This document shows positions 50,861 to 61,121 of a stretch of DNA of 64,000 nt, piece after piece. The position numbers were made by a program, and so were the translations under genes. This DNA comes from an uncultured Opitutia bacterium (GTDB taxonomy: Bacteria > Verrucomicrobiota > Verrucomicrobiia > Opitutales > Opitutaceae): contig CAIQQB010000032.1 of NCBI GenBank assembly GCA_903873805.1, positions 1-64,000 of the forward strand, in the 5' to 3' direction. The notes beneath the pieces are model-generated. The model saw only the letters and a program-made list of their open reading frames with translations, ran no database searches and had not been told where the DNA came from. Within the stretch, counting starts at the first letter, position 1, and every line of letters starts with the position of its first letter.

Positions 50861-52408
50861 TCATTCGGCCGGTACGCCGTCCTCAAGCCGGTATTCGTTC
50901 AGCTTATTCCGCAAAGTGCGAATGGAGATGCCGAGCAGTTCCGCGGCCTTCGTGCGGTTGCCCCGGGAAGCGACCAGCGTGTCCAAAATCGCCTTTTTCT
51001 CGATTTCGTTCAACGGTAGCAGGCCGGGTTTGGGCGTTTCCGCCGCCACCATCTCGGCCGGCAAGGCGGGGGCCGCCACCGGCTCCGGTGACGCCAGCAC
51101 CGGCAGGATCGGCGGAGCCGGAGGCGGCGCTACGGGGACGAACACGGCGGGAGGCGGGGGGGCGGCTGGGGTGAACGGCTGGCGGGAAATATCCTCCAGC
51201 ACTCCGGAGTGGGCGACCTGCCGGCCCGGTTCGGTGCGCGCCAACTTCGGCAGGTTGAGGGCCGCGGTGGTGACCGGCCGGTGGTCCTCCGACAGGATGA
51301 CGGCGCGCTCAATCGTGTTCTGCAATTCGCGCACGTTGCCCGGCCAAGGGTAGTTGCGCAACGCTTCGAGGGCATGGTCGGTGAAGCCCGCGAGCTTGAG
51401 TCCGTGCTTGCGGGCAAACCGCTTCAGGAACGATTCGGACAGATGCTCGATGTCCTCGGGGCGTTCCCGCAGCGGCGGCACCTCGACCGGAAACACGTTC
51501 AGCCGGTAGAACAGGTCGGAGCGGAACAGCCCCCGCGCCACGAAATCCTGCAGGTCGCGGTTGGAGGTGGCGAGGATGCGCACGTTGACCTTGATGGTCT
51601 TGGAGCCGCCGACGCGCTCGAACTCCCGCTCCTGCAGCACGCGGAGCAGCTTGGCCTGGAGATTGAGGGGCAGCTCGCTCACCTCGTCGAGCAGCAGCGT
51701 GCCACGGTTGGCCAGCTCGAACCGGCCTTCGCGCCGCTCGGTCGCCCCCGTGAAAGAGCCTTTCTCATGCCCGAAGAGTTCGCTCTCGATCAGCTGTTCG
51801 GACAGGGCCGCGCAGTTGACCTTGATGTAGGGTTCGGCGCGCCGCGGGGAGTTGCGAAAAATCTCCTGCGCCACCATCTCCTTGCCGGAACCGTTCTCAC
51901 CCGTGATCAGCACCGTGGCGTCGGTCGGTGCCACGCGCTCGACCAGCTGCCGGGTGCGGAGCATGGCGGCGCTGCGCCCGAGCATCTGTTCGCCATCGCT
52001 GCCGGTGCGTTCGCTGAAGTAGCGGTTGACCTTGATGAGCTGGCTGTAGTTGTCGGCCTTGCGCAGGATGATGTCGATCTGCGTGACCTCAAAGGGCTTG
52101 ATCAGGTAGTCAAAGGCGCCCGCCCGCATGCAGTTCACTGCGCTCGTGATGGAGCCGTAGCCGGTCATCATGACCACAAGGGGGTGCGTGGGCAGGGCCA
52201 TCACCTGCTCGAGAAACCGCTGGCCGTCGCCGTCGGGCAGGCGCACGTCGAGCAGGATCAGGTCGAAGGTATCCTTGCCCAGGAGGCCGTCGGCCGCCGC
52301 CAGCGTGTCCACCCCGACGACCTGGATCTTGCGGCTGCGCAGGATCTCCTCCAACGAACGCCGGACGAGTGCCTCGTCGTCAACCACCAGAATGCGTTCA
52401 AGGGACAT
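50861..52408 (-). CDS. NtrC-family sigma-54 activator, candidate flagellar regulator
   Basis: A 515-residue response regulator. The receiver domain has phospho-Asp54 ([13 protein letters not shown]). The AAA+ domain has Walker A GENGSGKE, the sigma-54 contact loop as GSFTGA ([20 protein letters not shown]) and Walker [14 protein letters not shown] Pro/Ala linker of about 75 residues precedes the Fis-type helix-turn-helix ([20 protein letters not shown]). The GSFTGA loop is an accepted variant of GAFTGA. It lies at the edge of the motility block, as FlrC/FlbD regulators do. Start [17 protein letters not shown] chosen over a longer frame. No sigma-54 gene is in view. The hybrid kinase at 57230 could be its partner. 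Confidence 0.88.
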   Translation of the reverse strand: MSLERILVVDDEALVRRSLEEILRSRKIQVVGVDTLAAADGLLGKDTFDLILLDVRLPDGDGQRFLEQVMALPTHPLVVMMTGYGSITSAVNCMRAGAFDYLIKPFEVTQIDIILRKADNYSQLIKVNRYFSERTGSDGEQMLGRSAAMLRTRQLVERVAPTDATVLITGENGSGKEMVAQEIFRNSPRRAEPYIKVNCAALSEQLIESELFGHEKGSFTGATERREGRFELANRGTLLLDEVSELPLNLQAKLLRVLQEREFERVGGSKTIKVNVRILATSNRDLQDFVARGLFRSDLFYRLNVFPVEVPPLRERPEDIEHLSESFLKRFARKHGLKLAGFTDHALEALRNYPWPGNVRELQNTIERAVILSEDHRPVTTAALNLPKLARTEPGRQVAHSGVLEDISRQPFTPAAPPPPAVFVPVAPPPAPPILPVLASPEPVAAPALPAEMVAAETPKPGLLPLNEIEKKAILDTLVASRGNRTKAAELLGISIRTLRNKLNEYRLEDGVPAE

Positions 52409-52571
52409 GTCGTTAGGAAAGTTGGGTGGAATCGGCGGCGGTCCCCGTGCCAGCCCGGGAAACCGGATTGAAGGGACGACCCTCCCGGTTTGACCTGAAA
52501 CGGGCGCCACTGCACGCCAAAAATTCCGGCGCGGGGGCAAAATCATTTCCGCCAGGGCCTAAACCCGCGCC

Positions 52572-52976
52572 ATGGTTGCGCCGATACTGCCAGAGGACCG
52601 GTCAGCCACCATCATCATGCGCCTGCTCTCCTTTCTCAACCTGCTCCAGAACCAGCTCAGCCTCCGCCAGCCCGAACATGCATCCGGCTGGACCCGGCGG
52701 GTGAACTACCACGCCAGCTCGGCCTGCTTCATGCATCCGACCCTTGGCCTCACCCTCACGCTGCGCGACTGCGTGCTCGCCGACGGCCAGCACAACCTCA
52801 GTGCCACCTGGCACGGGCTCTCCGGCGAACCTATCAGCAACCGCTCCTTTTTCAGCGGCCTCGCCGGTTTCCAGTGGGACGCCGCCGCCGAGGCCGTGCT
52901 GGAAATCATGCCCGCCCCGGCCCTTCCGGCCGAAACGGCCGAAGAACCCGGCGCGCCGCAACGCCTCTCGGCCTGA
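52572..52976 (+). CDS. small protein of unknown function beside CheX
   Basis: A 134-residue protein without signal peptide or recognised domain. It has a Leu-rich helix (MRLLSFLNLLQNQLSLRQ), a central stretch (SACFMHPTLGLTLTLRDCVL) and an Ala/Pro/Glu-rich tail. A second in-frame Met at 52617 could be the true start. It is followed 63 bp later by cheX on the same strand and may act with it. No function can be assigned. Confidence 0.5.
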   Translation: MVAPILPEDRSATIIMRLLSFLNLLQNQLSLRQPEHASGWTRRVNYHASSACFMHPTLGLTLTLRDCVLADGQHNLSATWHGLSGEPISNRSFFSGLAGFQWDAAAEAVLEIMPAPALPAETAEEPGAPQRLSA

Positions 52977-53039
52977 TCCCCCCTCCCGCCCAACCGTCCG
53001 GTTCCGTCTCCCACCCGAACCCGCGCCGCCTCCCTCCCC

Positions 53040-53552
53040 ATGGCCAACGTTCAGGACATCGATGAAGCCATCTTCCAACTCAGCGTCACCCGCGCCGTTC
53101 AGGCGGTATTCAAAACCATGATCGGAAAAACAGCCAAGCCCGTGCCCCACTTCGCGGACACCTCGGTGCATGCCGTGGCCCTCGACCAGGTCCATGTGGT
53201 CGGCACCGCCGGAATGGTCGGCGCGATCAACGGGCTGATCTACCTCTATTTCGAGCTGAATTTTGCCAAGCTCTGCGCCGGCCGCCTGCTGAGCCTCTCC
53301 CCGCGGGAGATTGAACAGGCCGGGGATGAAACGGTCAATGACGCCGTCGGCGAGCTCACCAACATGACGGTCGGCACGTTCAAAAACCAGCTCTCCGAAC
53401 GCGGCTTCCCCTGCCGCCTCACCATCCCGTCGATCCTCCGCGGCCGCGAGTTCACCATCACCCCGATCAAGTCGGCCGTGCGCCACATCTACCGTTTTGA
53501 CATTGACGGCCACAGCCTCACCGCCGACCTCCTGGTGGAATCCGGCCCGTAA
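53040..53552 (+). CDS. cheX: CheX-like chemotaxis phosphatase
   Basis: CheX dephosphorylates CheY-type response regulators, helping switch the flagellar motor. The 170-residue sequence has the family catalytic pair in VNDAVGELTNMTVGTFKNQL, Glu105 and Asn108, and the CheC/X-fold start (VQDIDEAIFQLSVTRAVQAV). The end LTADLLVESGP is typical. It begins a short unit with the double-receiver gene 13 bp downstream, its likely substrate or target. No CheA/CheW genes are in the window. Confidence 0.85.
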   Translation: MANVQDIDEAIFQLSVTRAVQAVFKTMIGKTAKPVPHFADTSVHAVALDQVHVVGTAGMVGAINGLIYLYFELNFAKLCAGRLLSLSPREIEQAGDETVNDAVGELTNMTVGTFKNQLSERGFPCRLTIPSILRGREFTITPIKSAVRHIYRFDIDGHSLTADLLVESGP

Positions 53553-53564
53553 CCACTTCCCGCC

Positions 53565-54779
53565 ATGCGCCCGAAAATCCTCACCGTCGACGACTCAAAG
53601 ACCGTCCGGGTCATCATTCAGAACGCCTTCAAGCACTACGACTGCGAGATCTTCGAGGCTTGCAACGGAGTCGAAGGACTCGCCCTGGCCTCCCGGGAAA
53701 ACCCGGATCTCATTCTGCTCGACGTCACCATGCCGGTCATGGACGGCATTGAGATGCTCTGCAAACTCAAGGCGAACGCCGTCCTCAAAGCCATCCCCGT
53801 CCTGATGCTCACGGCTGAGGGCGGCCGGGAAAACGTGCTCCGCATCGCCAAGATCGGCGTGCGCGACTACGTCGTGAAGCCATTCAAGGAGGAAGTGTTG
53901 GTGCAGAAGGTCGGTCGCATCATCGACCTGAAATCGATCACCGACGCCCCGGCCAAGATCAAGTCCATCTTCGATCCCGCCACCATCCTGGTCGTCGAGG
54001 ACAAGCCGATCATCATCGCCCAGATCCAGGAGGGGTTCCGCCACACCCCGTGGCAGGTGCGAAGTGTCGCAACCGCCGGGGAAGCCATCGACCTCTGCGC
54101 CGGCGAAACGGTCGACCTCGTCATGGTCTCGCTCTCCCTCCCGGACGATGCCGCCTTCACGCTGTTCCGCATGCTCCGGGCCAGCCTCAAGACCAAATAC
54201 ACTCCGATCATGGCGATCGTCGTCAAGACCGACGCCGCCGCCCAGCAGCACGCCCTCCAGGTCGGCTTCACCGCCATCGCCACCAAGCCGCTCGACCTCG
54301 TCGATCTGGAAGCCAAGGCCGCGAAGGCGATGCACCTCGACACTTCGCAACGCTACTTCCATACCGCCCCGGACCTGCTGGTGCTCAAGCTACCGGACAA
54401 CTGCACGCCGGCCCTGATCGGCGAAATCTCCGACCAGTTGAAGCTAAAGGTGGCAGACGCTGTCAACAGCGGCATCAACCGGGCGGTCTTCGACCTGAAT
54501 GAGGTCAGAAGCCTCGACATGGGTCACATCAAGCTCCTGCTCACCGCCATGCAGATCTGCCGTGACCTCGCCCTGCAGTTTGCCTTGGTCGGGTCGGGCA
54601 ATGTGCTCAAGGACAGCCAGAATTACGAGGACACCCGGGCGTGGCAGTTCTACAGCAGCATGGAGGAAGCCCGCGCCAGCTTCCAGAAGACCGAGGAAGC
54701 GGCCCCCGCGCCCGAGGCACCCGCCGCCCCGCCCGATGCCGTCACGGCGCCCGAGCCGGTCGCGGCCGCCGCCGGATAG
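53565..54779 (+). CDS. double-receiver protein with degenerate second receiver and STAS-like domain
   Basis: A 404-residue cytoplasmic signalling protein. Receiver 1 (1-120) is intact, with Asp53 in LLLDVTMPVMDG and Lys105 in VVKPF. Receiver 2 (about 138-255) keeps the first acidic pair (VVED) and Lys241 (ATKPL). It reads VMVSLSLPDD where the phospho-Asp should be, so Ser189 makes it non-phosphorylatable. A STAS-like domain follows (about 266-365, VFDLNEVRSLDMGHIKLLL), then an Ala/Pro tail. It is co-transcribed with cheX. The arrangement suggests phospho-input through receiver 1 relayed by the STAS part. A strong terminator follows. Confidence 0.82.
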   Translation: MRPKILTVDDSKTVRVIIQNAFKHYDCEIFEACNGVEGLALASRENPDLILLDVTMPVMDGIEMLCKLKANAVLKAIPVLMLTAEGGRENVLRIAKIGVRDYVVKPFKEEVLVQKVGRIIDLKSITDAPAKIKSIFDPATILVVEDKPIIIAQIQEGFRHTPWQVRSVATAGEAIDLCAGETVDLVMVSLSLPDDAAFTLFRMLRASLKTKYTPIMAIVVKTDAAAQQHALQVGFTAIATKPLDLVDLEAKAAKAMHLDTSQRYFHTAPDLLVLKLPDNCTPALIGEISDQLKLKVADAVNSGINRAVFDLNEVRSLDMGHIKLLLTAMQICRDLALQFALVGSGNVLKDSQNYEDTRAWQFYSSMEEARASFQKTEEAAPAPEAPAAPPDAVTAPEPVAAAAG

Positions 54780-54817
54780 AATTTCGGCGGGCCCAACCCC
54801 CCCGCCGCCCTGCACAG

Positions 54818-54854
54818 AACCCGCACCCGCTTTGGTTTCGGGTGCGGGTTTTGG
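54818..54854 (+). terminator. rho-independent terminator
   Basis: AACCCGCACCCG (54818-54829) pairs perfectly with CGGGTGCGGGTT (54839-54850) over a nine-base loop, followed by TT. It ends the cheX transcript. Confidence 0.75.
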
Positions 54855-55062
54855 CTTTGGGCCCCGAACGGGGCACCGGATTGCCCCACCGGGCCCGGCG
54901 CCCACATTCGCGGGCGGCCGGAGCATCCGACCGGTCGGTTGGAACGCCGCTCCCCGCCGCGGAAGGAAATTTCCGCTCAACCCGGGCTGCCAATGTGCCG
55001 ATACGGGGGACAGGTTCTCTATCAGGATGGAGCAGTGACCGCAACAACTGACCCATCTTTTC

Positions 55063-55509
55063 ATGGCCGCCAACTCTTCACTCCCACGGGGTGTCAACCG
55101 TCATCGTCCGTCCCACCATTCCATCGCCGCTCTCACCGCCTGCGTCCTCACTTCCCTCAGCAATGGCGCCTCCGCGCCCTATTTGACCGTGAGCACACCC
55201 GAGCCGATGCGGCAGGCGCCTCCTCCGCCCATCGCCAGTCGATCCGCCGAAGCGCTACGACCGGAAGAAATCCCGGACGTCGATGCGGATCTGACCCTCA
55301 CGATTCTGGCCGGACCACCGGCTCCGGCCGTCGCGCCCGACGCGGCCGCCGCGAAACCTGCCGCCGTGGCACCCGTCGTCGCGCCCACGCCCAAACTGGA
55401 CCTCGTGCCGGACATCGTGCCCACGACCCACACGAAACTGGAGGACATCCTGCCGTTTTTTGTTCCGCCCAGCGCGCCGGTCAGCCGGGCCACCTACGAG
55501 CAAAAATGA
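55063..55509 (+). CDS. small exported protein of unknown function, coupled to TPR gene
   Basis: A 148-residue protein with a late hydrophobic segment (SIAALTACVLTSLSNGASAP) that could be a signal peptide after a basic N-terminus. The rest is Ala/Pro-rich, then VAPTPKLDLVPDIVPTTHTK and LEDILPFFVPPSAPVSRATY. No family known. Its stop overlaps the next ATG (ATGA), so it is coupled to the TPR protein. The preceding gap of 283 bp holds the terminator and no other gene. Confidence 0.55.
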   Translation: MAANSSLPRGVNRHRPSHHSIAALTACVLTSLSNGASAPYLTVSTPEPMRQAPPPPIASRSAEALRPEEIPDVDADLTLTILAGPPAPAVAPDAAAAKPAAVAPVVAPTPKLDLVPDIVPTTHTKLEDILPFFVPPSAPVSRATYEQK

Positions 55510-56795
55510 CCCTTTCTCCCTCCCAATCCTGGCTGCTGGTGGCCGTGCTGGCCGGTTCCCTCCCGGGTCAGGCCGAGCCAGTGCCCAGCGCGCCGCCCGC
55601 CAGTCCCGGCGAGGCCGTCGTGGCTGCCCTGACCGACCAGCGCAACCCGGCTCCGGCCCCGGCCGCCGTCCAGGCACCGGAACCAGCCGCCCCGCCCGCC
55701 GCCCCCGATCCGGTCGCCGCCGAACGCGCCAGCCTGCTGCGCATCGGAGCGGCCAAGCTGGCGGCCGGGGACGCCGACTCGGCCCGGATCGCCTACCGCC
55801 AGGTGGCCGAGGTCTCCGAGGATCCCGCGGTGCTGCCGAACGCGCTCCTCGGCCTGGCCCGCGCCTACCGGCTGGGCGGGGACAGCTTGAAAGCCGCCGC
55901 CACCTACGAGCGCCTGATCAAGGACTTTCCCGAGCACCCGGTGATTCCCGCCGCCTACCTCGAGCTCGGTCGCGCCCTGCGCGACCTCGGCACCCCCAAG
56001 CTCGCCATCGCCGCCTTTTACAACGTCCTCCAGTCGGTCATCAAGTTCCCCGACGGGGACACTGAGAACTACCGCCGCCTGGCGCTCACAGCCCAGTTTG
56101 AGATTGCCGAAACCCATCTCGCGGCCGGGAACTACGAGGAGGCGGTCCGGTTCTTCAACCGCCTCAACCTTCTCGACCTCGCCGAGGACGACCGCGCCCG
56201 CGCCCGCTTTAAATCCGCCCAGGCCCGCCTCCTCTCCGGAGACCGGCCCGCGGCGCTGCTCGCCCTGCAGGCGTTCATCACCGAGAGCCCCGACGATCCG
56301 AACAGCCCCGAGGCCCGGTTTCTGCTGGCGCGGCTCCTGAGCGAGCTCAACCGCCGCGAGGATTCGCTCCAGGTCACCCTCGATCTCCTGCACCACGAGC
56401 ACGACCGCACCGACCATGGGGCGGACGCGCGCTGGCGGACCTGGCAGCAGCGCACGGGCAACCAGCTCGCCAACGAATTCTATTCGCAGGGCGAATTCGC
56501 CAGTGCCCTCCTCGTTTACAAAGCCCTCGCCGCGCTCGGCGACCAGCCCGCCTGGCGCCTCCCGGTCCTGTACCAGATCGGACTGTGCGAAGAACGCCTG
56601 CTGCAGACCAACGACGCGCTCGACACCTACCGCGAAATCAGCAGGCTGGCCGGCAATCCTCCGGGTGAGTTCGCTGATTTGGGCCGCATGGCCGCGTGGC
56701 GCATCCAGCAACTCAGTTGGTGGACCCATACTCAGGACGATCTCCACACCCTGCTCACGCCCCCCCGCGCCGCCGTCGCCTCCGCCCATCCATGA
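55506..56795 (+). CDS. exported tetratricopeptide-repeat protein
   Basis: A 429-residue protein with a signal-like N-terminus (SWLLVAVLAGSLPGQAEPV) and Ala/Pro linker. A series of TPR-like helical repeats follows: LRIGAAKLAAGDADSARIAY, ALLGLARAYRLGGDSLKAAA, EIAETHLAAGNYEEAVRFFN, NEFYSQGEFASALLVYKALA. Such proteins scaffold envelope complexes; BamD/YbgF-like assembly is one possibility. It overlaps both neighbours by 4 bp (ATGA at each end), so the three genes are translationally linked. The link to motility is positional. Confidence 0.75.
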   Translation: MTLSPSQSWLLVAVLAGSLPGQAEPVPSAPPASPGEAVVAALTDQRNPAPAPAAVQAPEPAAPPAAPDPVAAERASLLRIGAAKLAAGDADSARIAYRQVAEVSEDPAVLPNALLGLARAYRLGGDSLKAAATYERLIKDFPEHPVIPAAYLELGRALRDLGTPKLAIAAFYNVLQSVIKFPDGDTENYRRLALTAQFEIAETHLAAGNYEEAVRFFNRLNLLDLAEDDRARARFKSAQARLLSGDRPAALLALQAFITESPDDPNSPEARFLLARLLSELNRREDSLQVTLDLLHHEHDRTDHGADARWRTWQQRTGNQLANEFYSQGEFASALLVYKALAALGDQPAWRLPVLYQIGLCEERLLQTNDALDTYREISRLAGNPPGEFADLGRMAAWRIQQLSWWTHTQDDLHTLLTPPRAAVASAHP

Positions 56796-57169
56796 GCCTG
56801 CCCGAACTGCTCGCCCGCCATCTCGCGCTCTGTGACGAGCTCCACCAGCTGACCCTCGAGGAAAACCGCTTTCTCCAGCGCGAACAGCGCCCGCCCGACG
56901 AGGCCGCCCGCGAGCGCAAACGCGCCCTCGCCGCCCGGCTCGAGGCCGGACTGGCCGAGCTCCGCGCCCTGCCCCTCCCGCCCGGCACCCACGGGGGCGC
57001 CCTGCTCGAACAGGCCCGCGAACGCACGCTCCAGATCCTCCATCTGGACCGGGCCAATGAACAGCTGCTCCTCCGTTGCAGTCTGGTACCGGCCCGGCCG
57101 GCGGCCCCGCCGCCGCCGCCCTCGCCCGCCAGCGCGGGGCGGATCTACGGCCGTTCGGCCCGACCCTGA
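56792..57169 (+). CDS. small helical protein, FlgN-like by composition and place
   Basis: A 125-residue, mostly helical protein (LPELLARHLALCDELHQLTL, RERKRALAARLEAGLAELRA, LEQARERTLQILHLDRANEQ) with a Pro-rich tail. Size and Leu/Glu/Arg helices resemble flagellar export chaperones of the FlgN family, which bind hook-associated proteins. Sequence similarity is too weak to be sure. Its ATG overlaps the TPR gene stop. An alternative is a coiled-coil scaffold unrelated to flagella. Confidence 0.5.
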   Translation: MSLPELLARHLALCDELHQLTLEENRFLQREQRPPDEAARERKRALAARLEAGLAELRALPLPPGTHGGALLEQARERTLQILHLDRANEQLLLRCSLVPARPAAPPPPPSPASAGRIYGRSARP

Positions 57170-57229
57170 GCAGAATCGGCGTGCGCCTCGCCCGTTCCCG
57201 CCGCACAGTCCGGCCCTTCCCCCGGTCCC

Positions 57230-59265
<2,036 letters not shown>

Positions 59266-59269
<4 letters not shown>

Positions 59270-59610
59270 ATGGCGTTGCGCCGGTAGGCGCCGCCGACGG
59301 CCCGGGCGCGGACCGTCGCCTGCCGGACGGCGCCGAGCCGGGCTTCGATCCGGGCCCGGCCTTCGGCCAGACGGGCCTGCACCCGGGTGAAACGGGCCTG
59401 CAACGCCGCGACCCGCCGTGTCAGCTCGCCCGCGGGGTCCGGCCCGCCCCCCGCGGCCACCTCCGCCAGTCGGCGCACCAGCGCCAGCTCACGCTCCGCC
59501 AGGGCGGCCAGCCCCGGCCAGTCGTCCAGAGCGGACAGGCCGGCCTCCTCGGCCGCGCACGCCTCAAGGCCGGCGAGCAGCCGCCGCATGGTCTGGACCG
59601 GGGCGGTCAT
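59266..59610 (-). CDS. small helical flagellar-cluster protein, FliT-like by place
   Basis: A 114-residue helical protein (MRRLLAGLEACAAEEAGLSA, ELTRRVAALQARFTRVQARL, RIEARLGAVRQATVRARAVG). It lies 14 bp downstream of fliS on the same strand, where FliT, the FliD export chaperone, often occurs; length and helical content fit. Sequence alone does not prove it. Its TAG stop and the TAG stop of the opposite-strand kinase share the four bases CTAG at 59266-59269. Confidence 0.55.
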
Positions 59611-59624
59611 CGCGGGCCGGCGGA

Positions 59625-60029
59625 TCAGGCCACCTTGACGCTGCCGTTCCGCAGCATCTCGGACCAGGCGTCGCGCAGCGGACGGACGAGTTCCTCGACC
59701 TCGGCCACCGCGGCCTCGTCCTTCCGGAGGTTGGCCTCCATCAGCCGGCGGAGGTGATAGTCGTAGAGGCGTTCCAGATTGGTGGCGACCTCCCCACCCG
59801 CCTCATGGTTGAGGCTGGCCTGGAGCTCCCGGATCACGGCCTGGGCGCGGAGCAGGGCAGTATTTATTCTTTCGATACGCTGGGGGGTCCGCTCGGGCAG
59901 GGCGAAGGCGGCCCGGGCCTGGCCCATGAAGCGCAGGGCCCCGTCGTACATCAGCAGCACCAGCTGCCCGGGACTGGCGGTGAGCACGGACTGCGCCTGG
60001 TAGGCGCGGGCGTAGGTCTGGGGCGTCAT
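59625..60029 (-). CDS. fliS: flagellin export chaperone FliS
   Basis: FliS binds the C-terminus of flagellin in the cytoplasm and prevents early polymerisation before secretion. The 134-residue protein carries the family pattern TYARAYQAQSVLTASPGQLV, LLMYDGALRFMGQARAAF and LRAQAVIRELQASLNHEAGG ... LERLYDYHLRRLMEANLRKD. The ATG overlaps the upstream stop (ATGA), so it is coupled to the small gene before it. The client flagellin lies at 63171. Confidence 0.92.
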   Translation of the reverse strand: MTPQTYARAYQAQSVLTASPGQLVLLMYDGALRFMGQARAAFALPERTPQRIERINTALLRAQAVIRELQASLNHEAGGEVATNLERLYDYHLRRLMEANLRKDEAAVAEVEELVRPLRDAWSEMLRNGSVKVA

Positions 60030-60316
60030 GGGCGGGTATCCGGCGTTTCGCTTGGGTCGTTGGAGCTCACGATCAGCTTGGCGAGCTGGTCGATGATCTC
60101 GAGGGGCGGATAGTTGAGCGCCACCGCGAGCTTGGCGCCCTGGGCCACGACCTCGGGTCGCGTGGCGGGCGTCCGGGCCAGTGCGGCCAGCAGCTGGGTG
60201 GTCTGGTCGGTCTGGAAGGCGTCCTGCGTGGGGGCAGGGCCGAAGGGCGAAACGCGCGCGCCGGCCGCCGGAGGCAGCGGGCTCGCGGGGCCGGATTGGG
60301 TGGCTGGTGTGATCAT
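60026..60316 (-). CDS. small flagellar-operon protein, FlgM-like at most
   Basis: A 96-residue protein with a Pro/Ala/Ser-rich N-terminus and a helical C-terminus (PEVVAQGAKLAVALNYPPLE then IIDQLAKLIVSSN). The latter faintly recalls the sigma-28-binding C-terminal helices of the anti-sigma factor FlgM, but the match is weak. It is coupled to fliS by ATGA overlap and sits in the fliD-fliS run. A filament-related accessory role is equally possible. Confidence 0.45.
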   Translation of the reverse strand: MITPATQSGPASPLPPAAGARVSPFGPAPTQDAFQTDQTTQLLAALARTPATRPEVVAQGAKLAVALNYPPLEIIDQLAKLIVSSNDPSETPDTRP

Positions 60317-60415
60317 GGCAGTGGCTTGGGTTGCACGGTCAGCCCTGGATCAGTGGGAAGGGAACGCCGTTGTTGGAGAGGGTGCAATGGGCTATCGGCA
60401 CACGGGGCGGAAAAC

Positions 60416-61105
60416 TTAGTGGGCCGGGGCCGGGGCCAGGCGCGGGGGCAGCAGGTCGGTGACCGCCTGGAACGCATAGGCGGCGAAGGTCGACGGGCTT
60501 TTCAGCACGGCGCTGGCCGGATCGCCCGGCCCGCGCGCGTTGCGGTGGCCGAACGCCTCGGCCGCCCGCGTGACCGCGGCGTCCGCCGAGTCAAACAGCT
60601 CGTCGGCCGCCCAGAGGATGTCGGTCGCCGGGAGGACGACCAGCTTGGCGCGGAAGCCGAGCCCGAGCGGCGGATAGGCCGCGCAGTGGGTGAGGTCGAG
60701 GAAGATGACGGCTTCGGCCCCGGTTTCCCTGGCAAGGTGTTCGAGCAGACCGGCGGGCAGGGCGTCGGTCGAGGCCAGGGTTTCGCGCCCGGTCCAGCTG
60801 GCGAGCGTGCGCCGGTCGAGGACCACAAACTCGGCCCGGTGGCTGTGATCGAGCGCCTGCAGCCAGATCGGGTCGTAGGCGGCGGTGAACTCGGGGGTGA
60901 GGCGGCCGGTGGCGTCATGGACCGGGAGCACCGCCACGCGGCGCATCGCCAGCGGCCACTGGGCGGGGCCGTGGACGTTGGTCGGGACGTAGGCCGGCCC
61001 GCCGGCGAGCCCCGCCAACGGAAGGCTGGCGCAGCCGGTCAGCAGGATGGCGAGCGCGCCGCCGGCCAGCAGGAGACGGAAGGTCGGGGCGGGACGGAGG
61101 ATCAT
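60416..61105 (-). CDS. lipoprotein with CsgG/LpoB-like body, in fliD-fliS cluster
   Basis: A 229-residue lipoprotein starting MILRPAPTFRLLLAGGALAI with lipobox LLTGC. The body (RRVAVLPVHDATGRLTPEFT, FVVLDRRTLASWTGRETLAS, LARETGAEAVIFLDLTHCAA) has the alternating strand-helix pattern of the CsgG/LpoB/DUF799-type periplasmic fold. It starts 16 bp after the fliD stop. An LpoB-like or flagellar outer-membrane role is possible; not proven. A longer frame adds codons lacking a lipobox context and was rejected. Confidence 0.65.
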   Translation of the reverse strand: MILRPAPTFRLLLAGGALAILLTGCASLPLAGLAGGPAYVPTNVHGPAQWPLAMRRVAVLPVHDATGRLTPEFTAAYDPIWLQALDHSHRAEFVVLDRRTLASWTGRETLASTDALPAGLLEHLARETGAEAVIFLDLTHCAAYPPLGLGFRAKLVVLPATDILWAADELFDSADAAVTRAAEAFGHRNARGPGDPASAVLKSPSTFAAYAFQAVTDLLPPRLAPAPAH

Positions 61106-61121
61106 GGGAAGGGCCGCGGGC

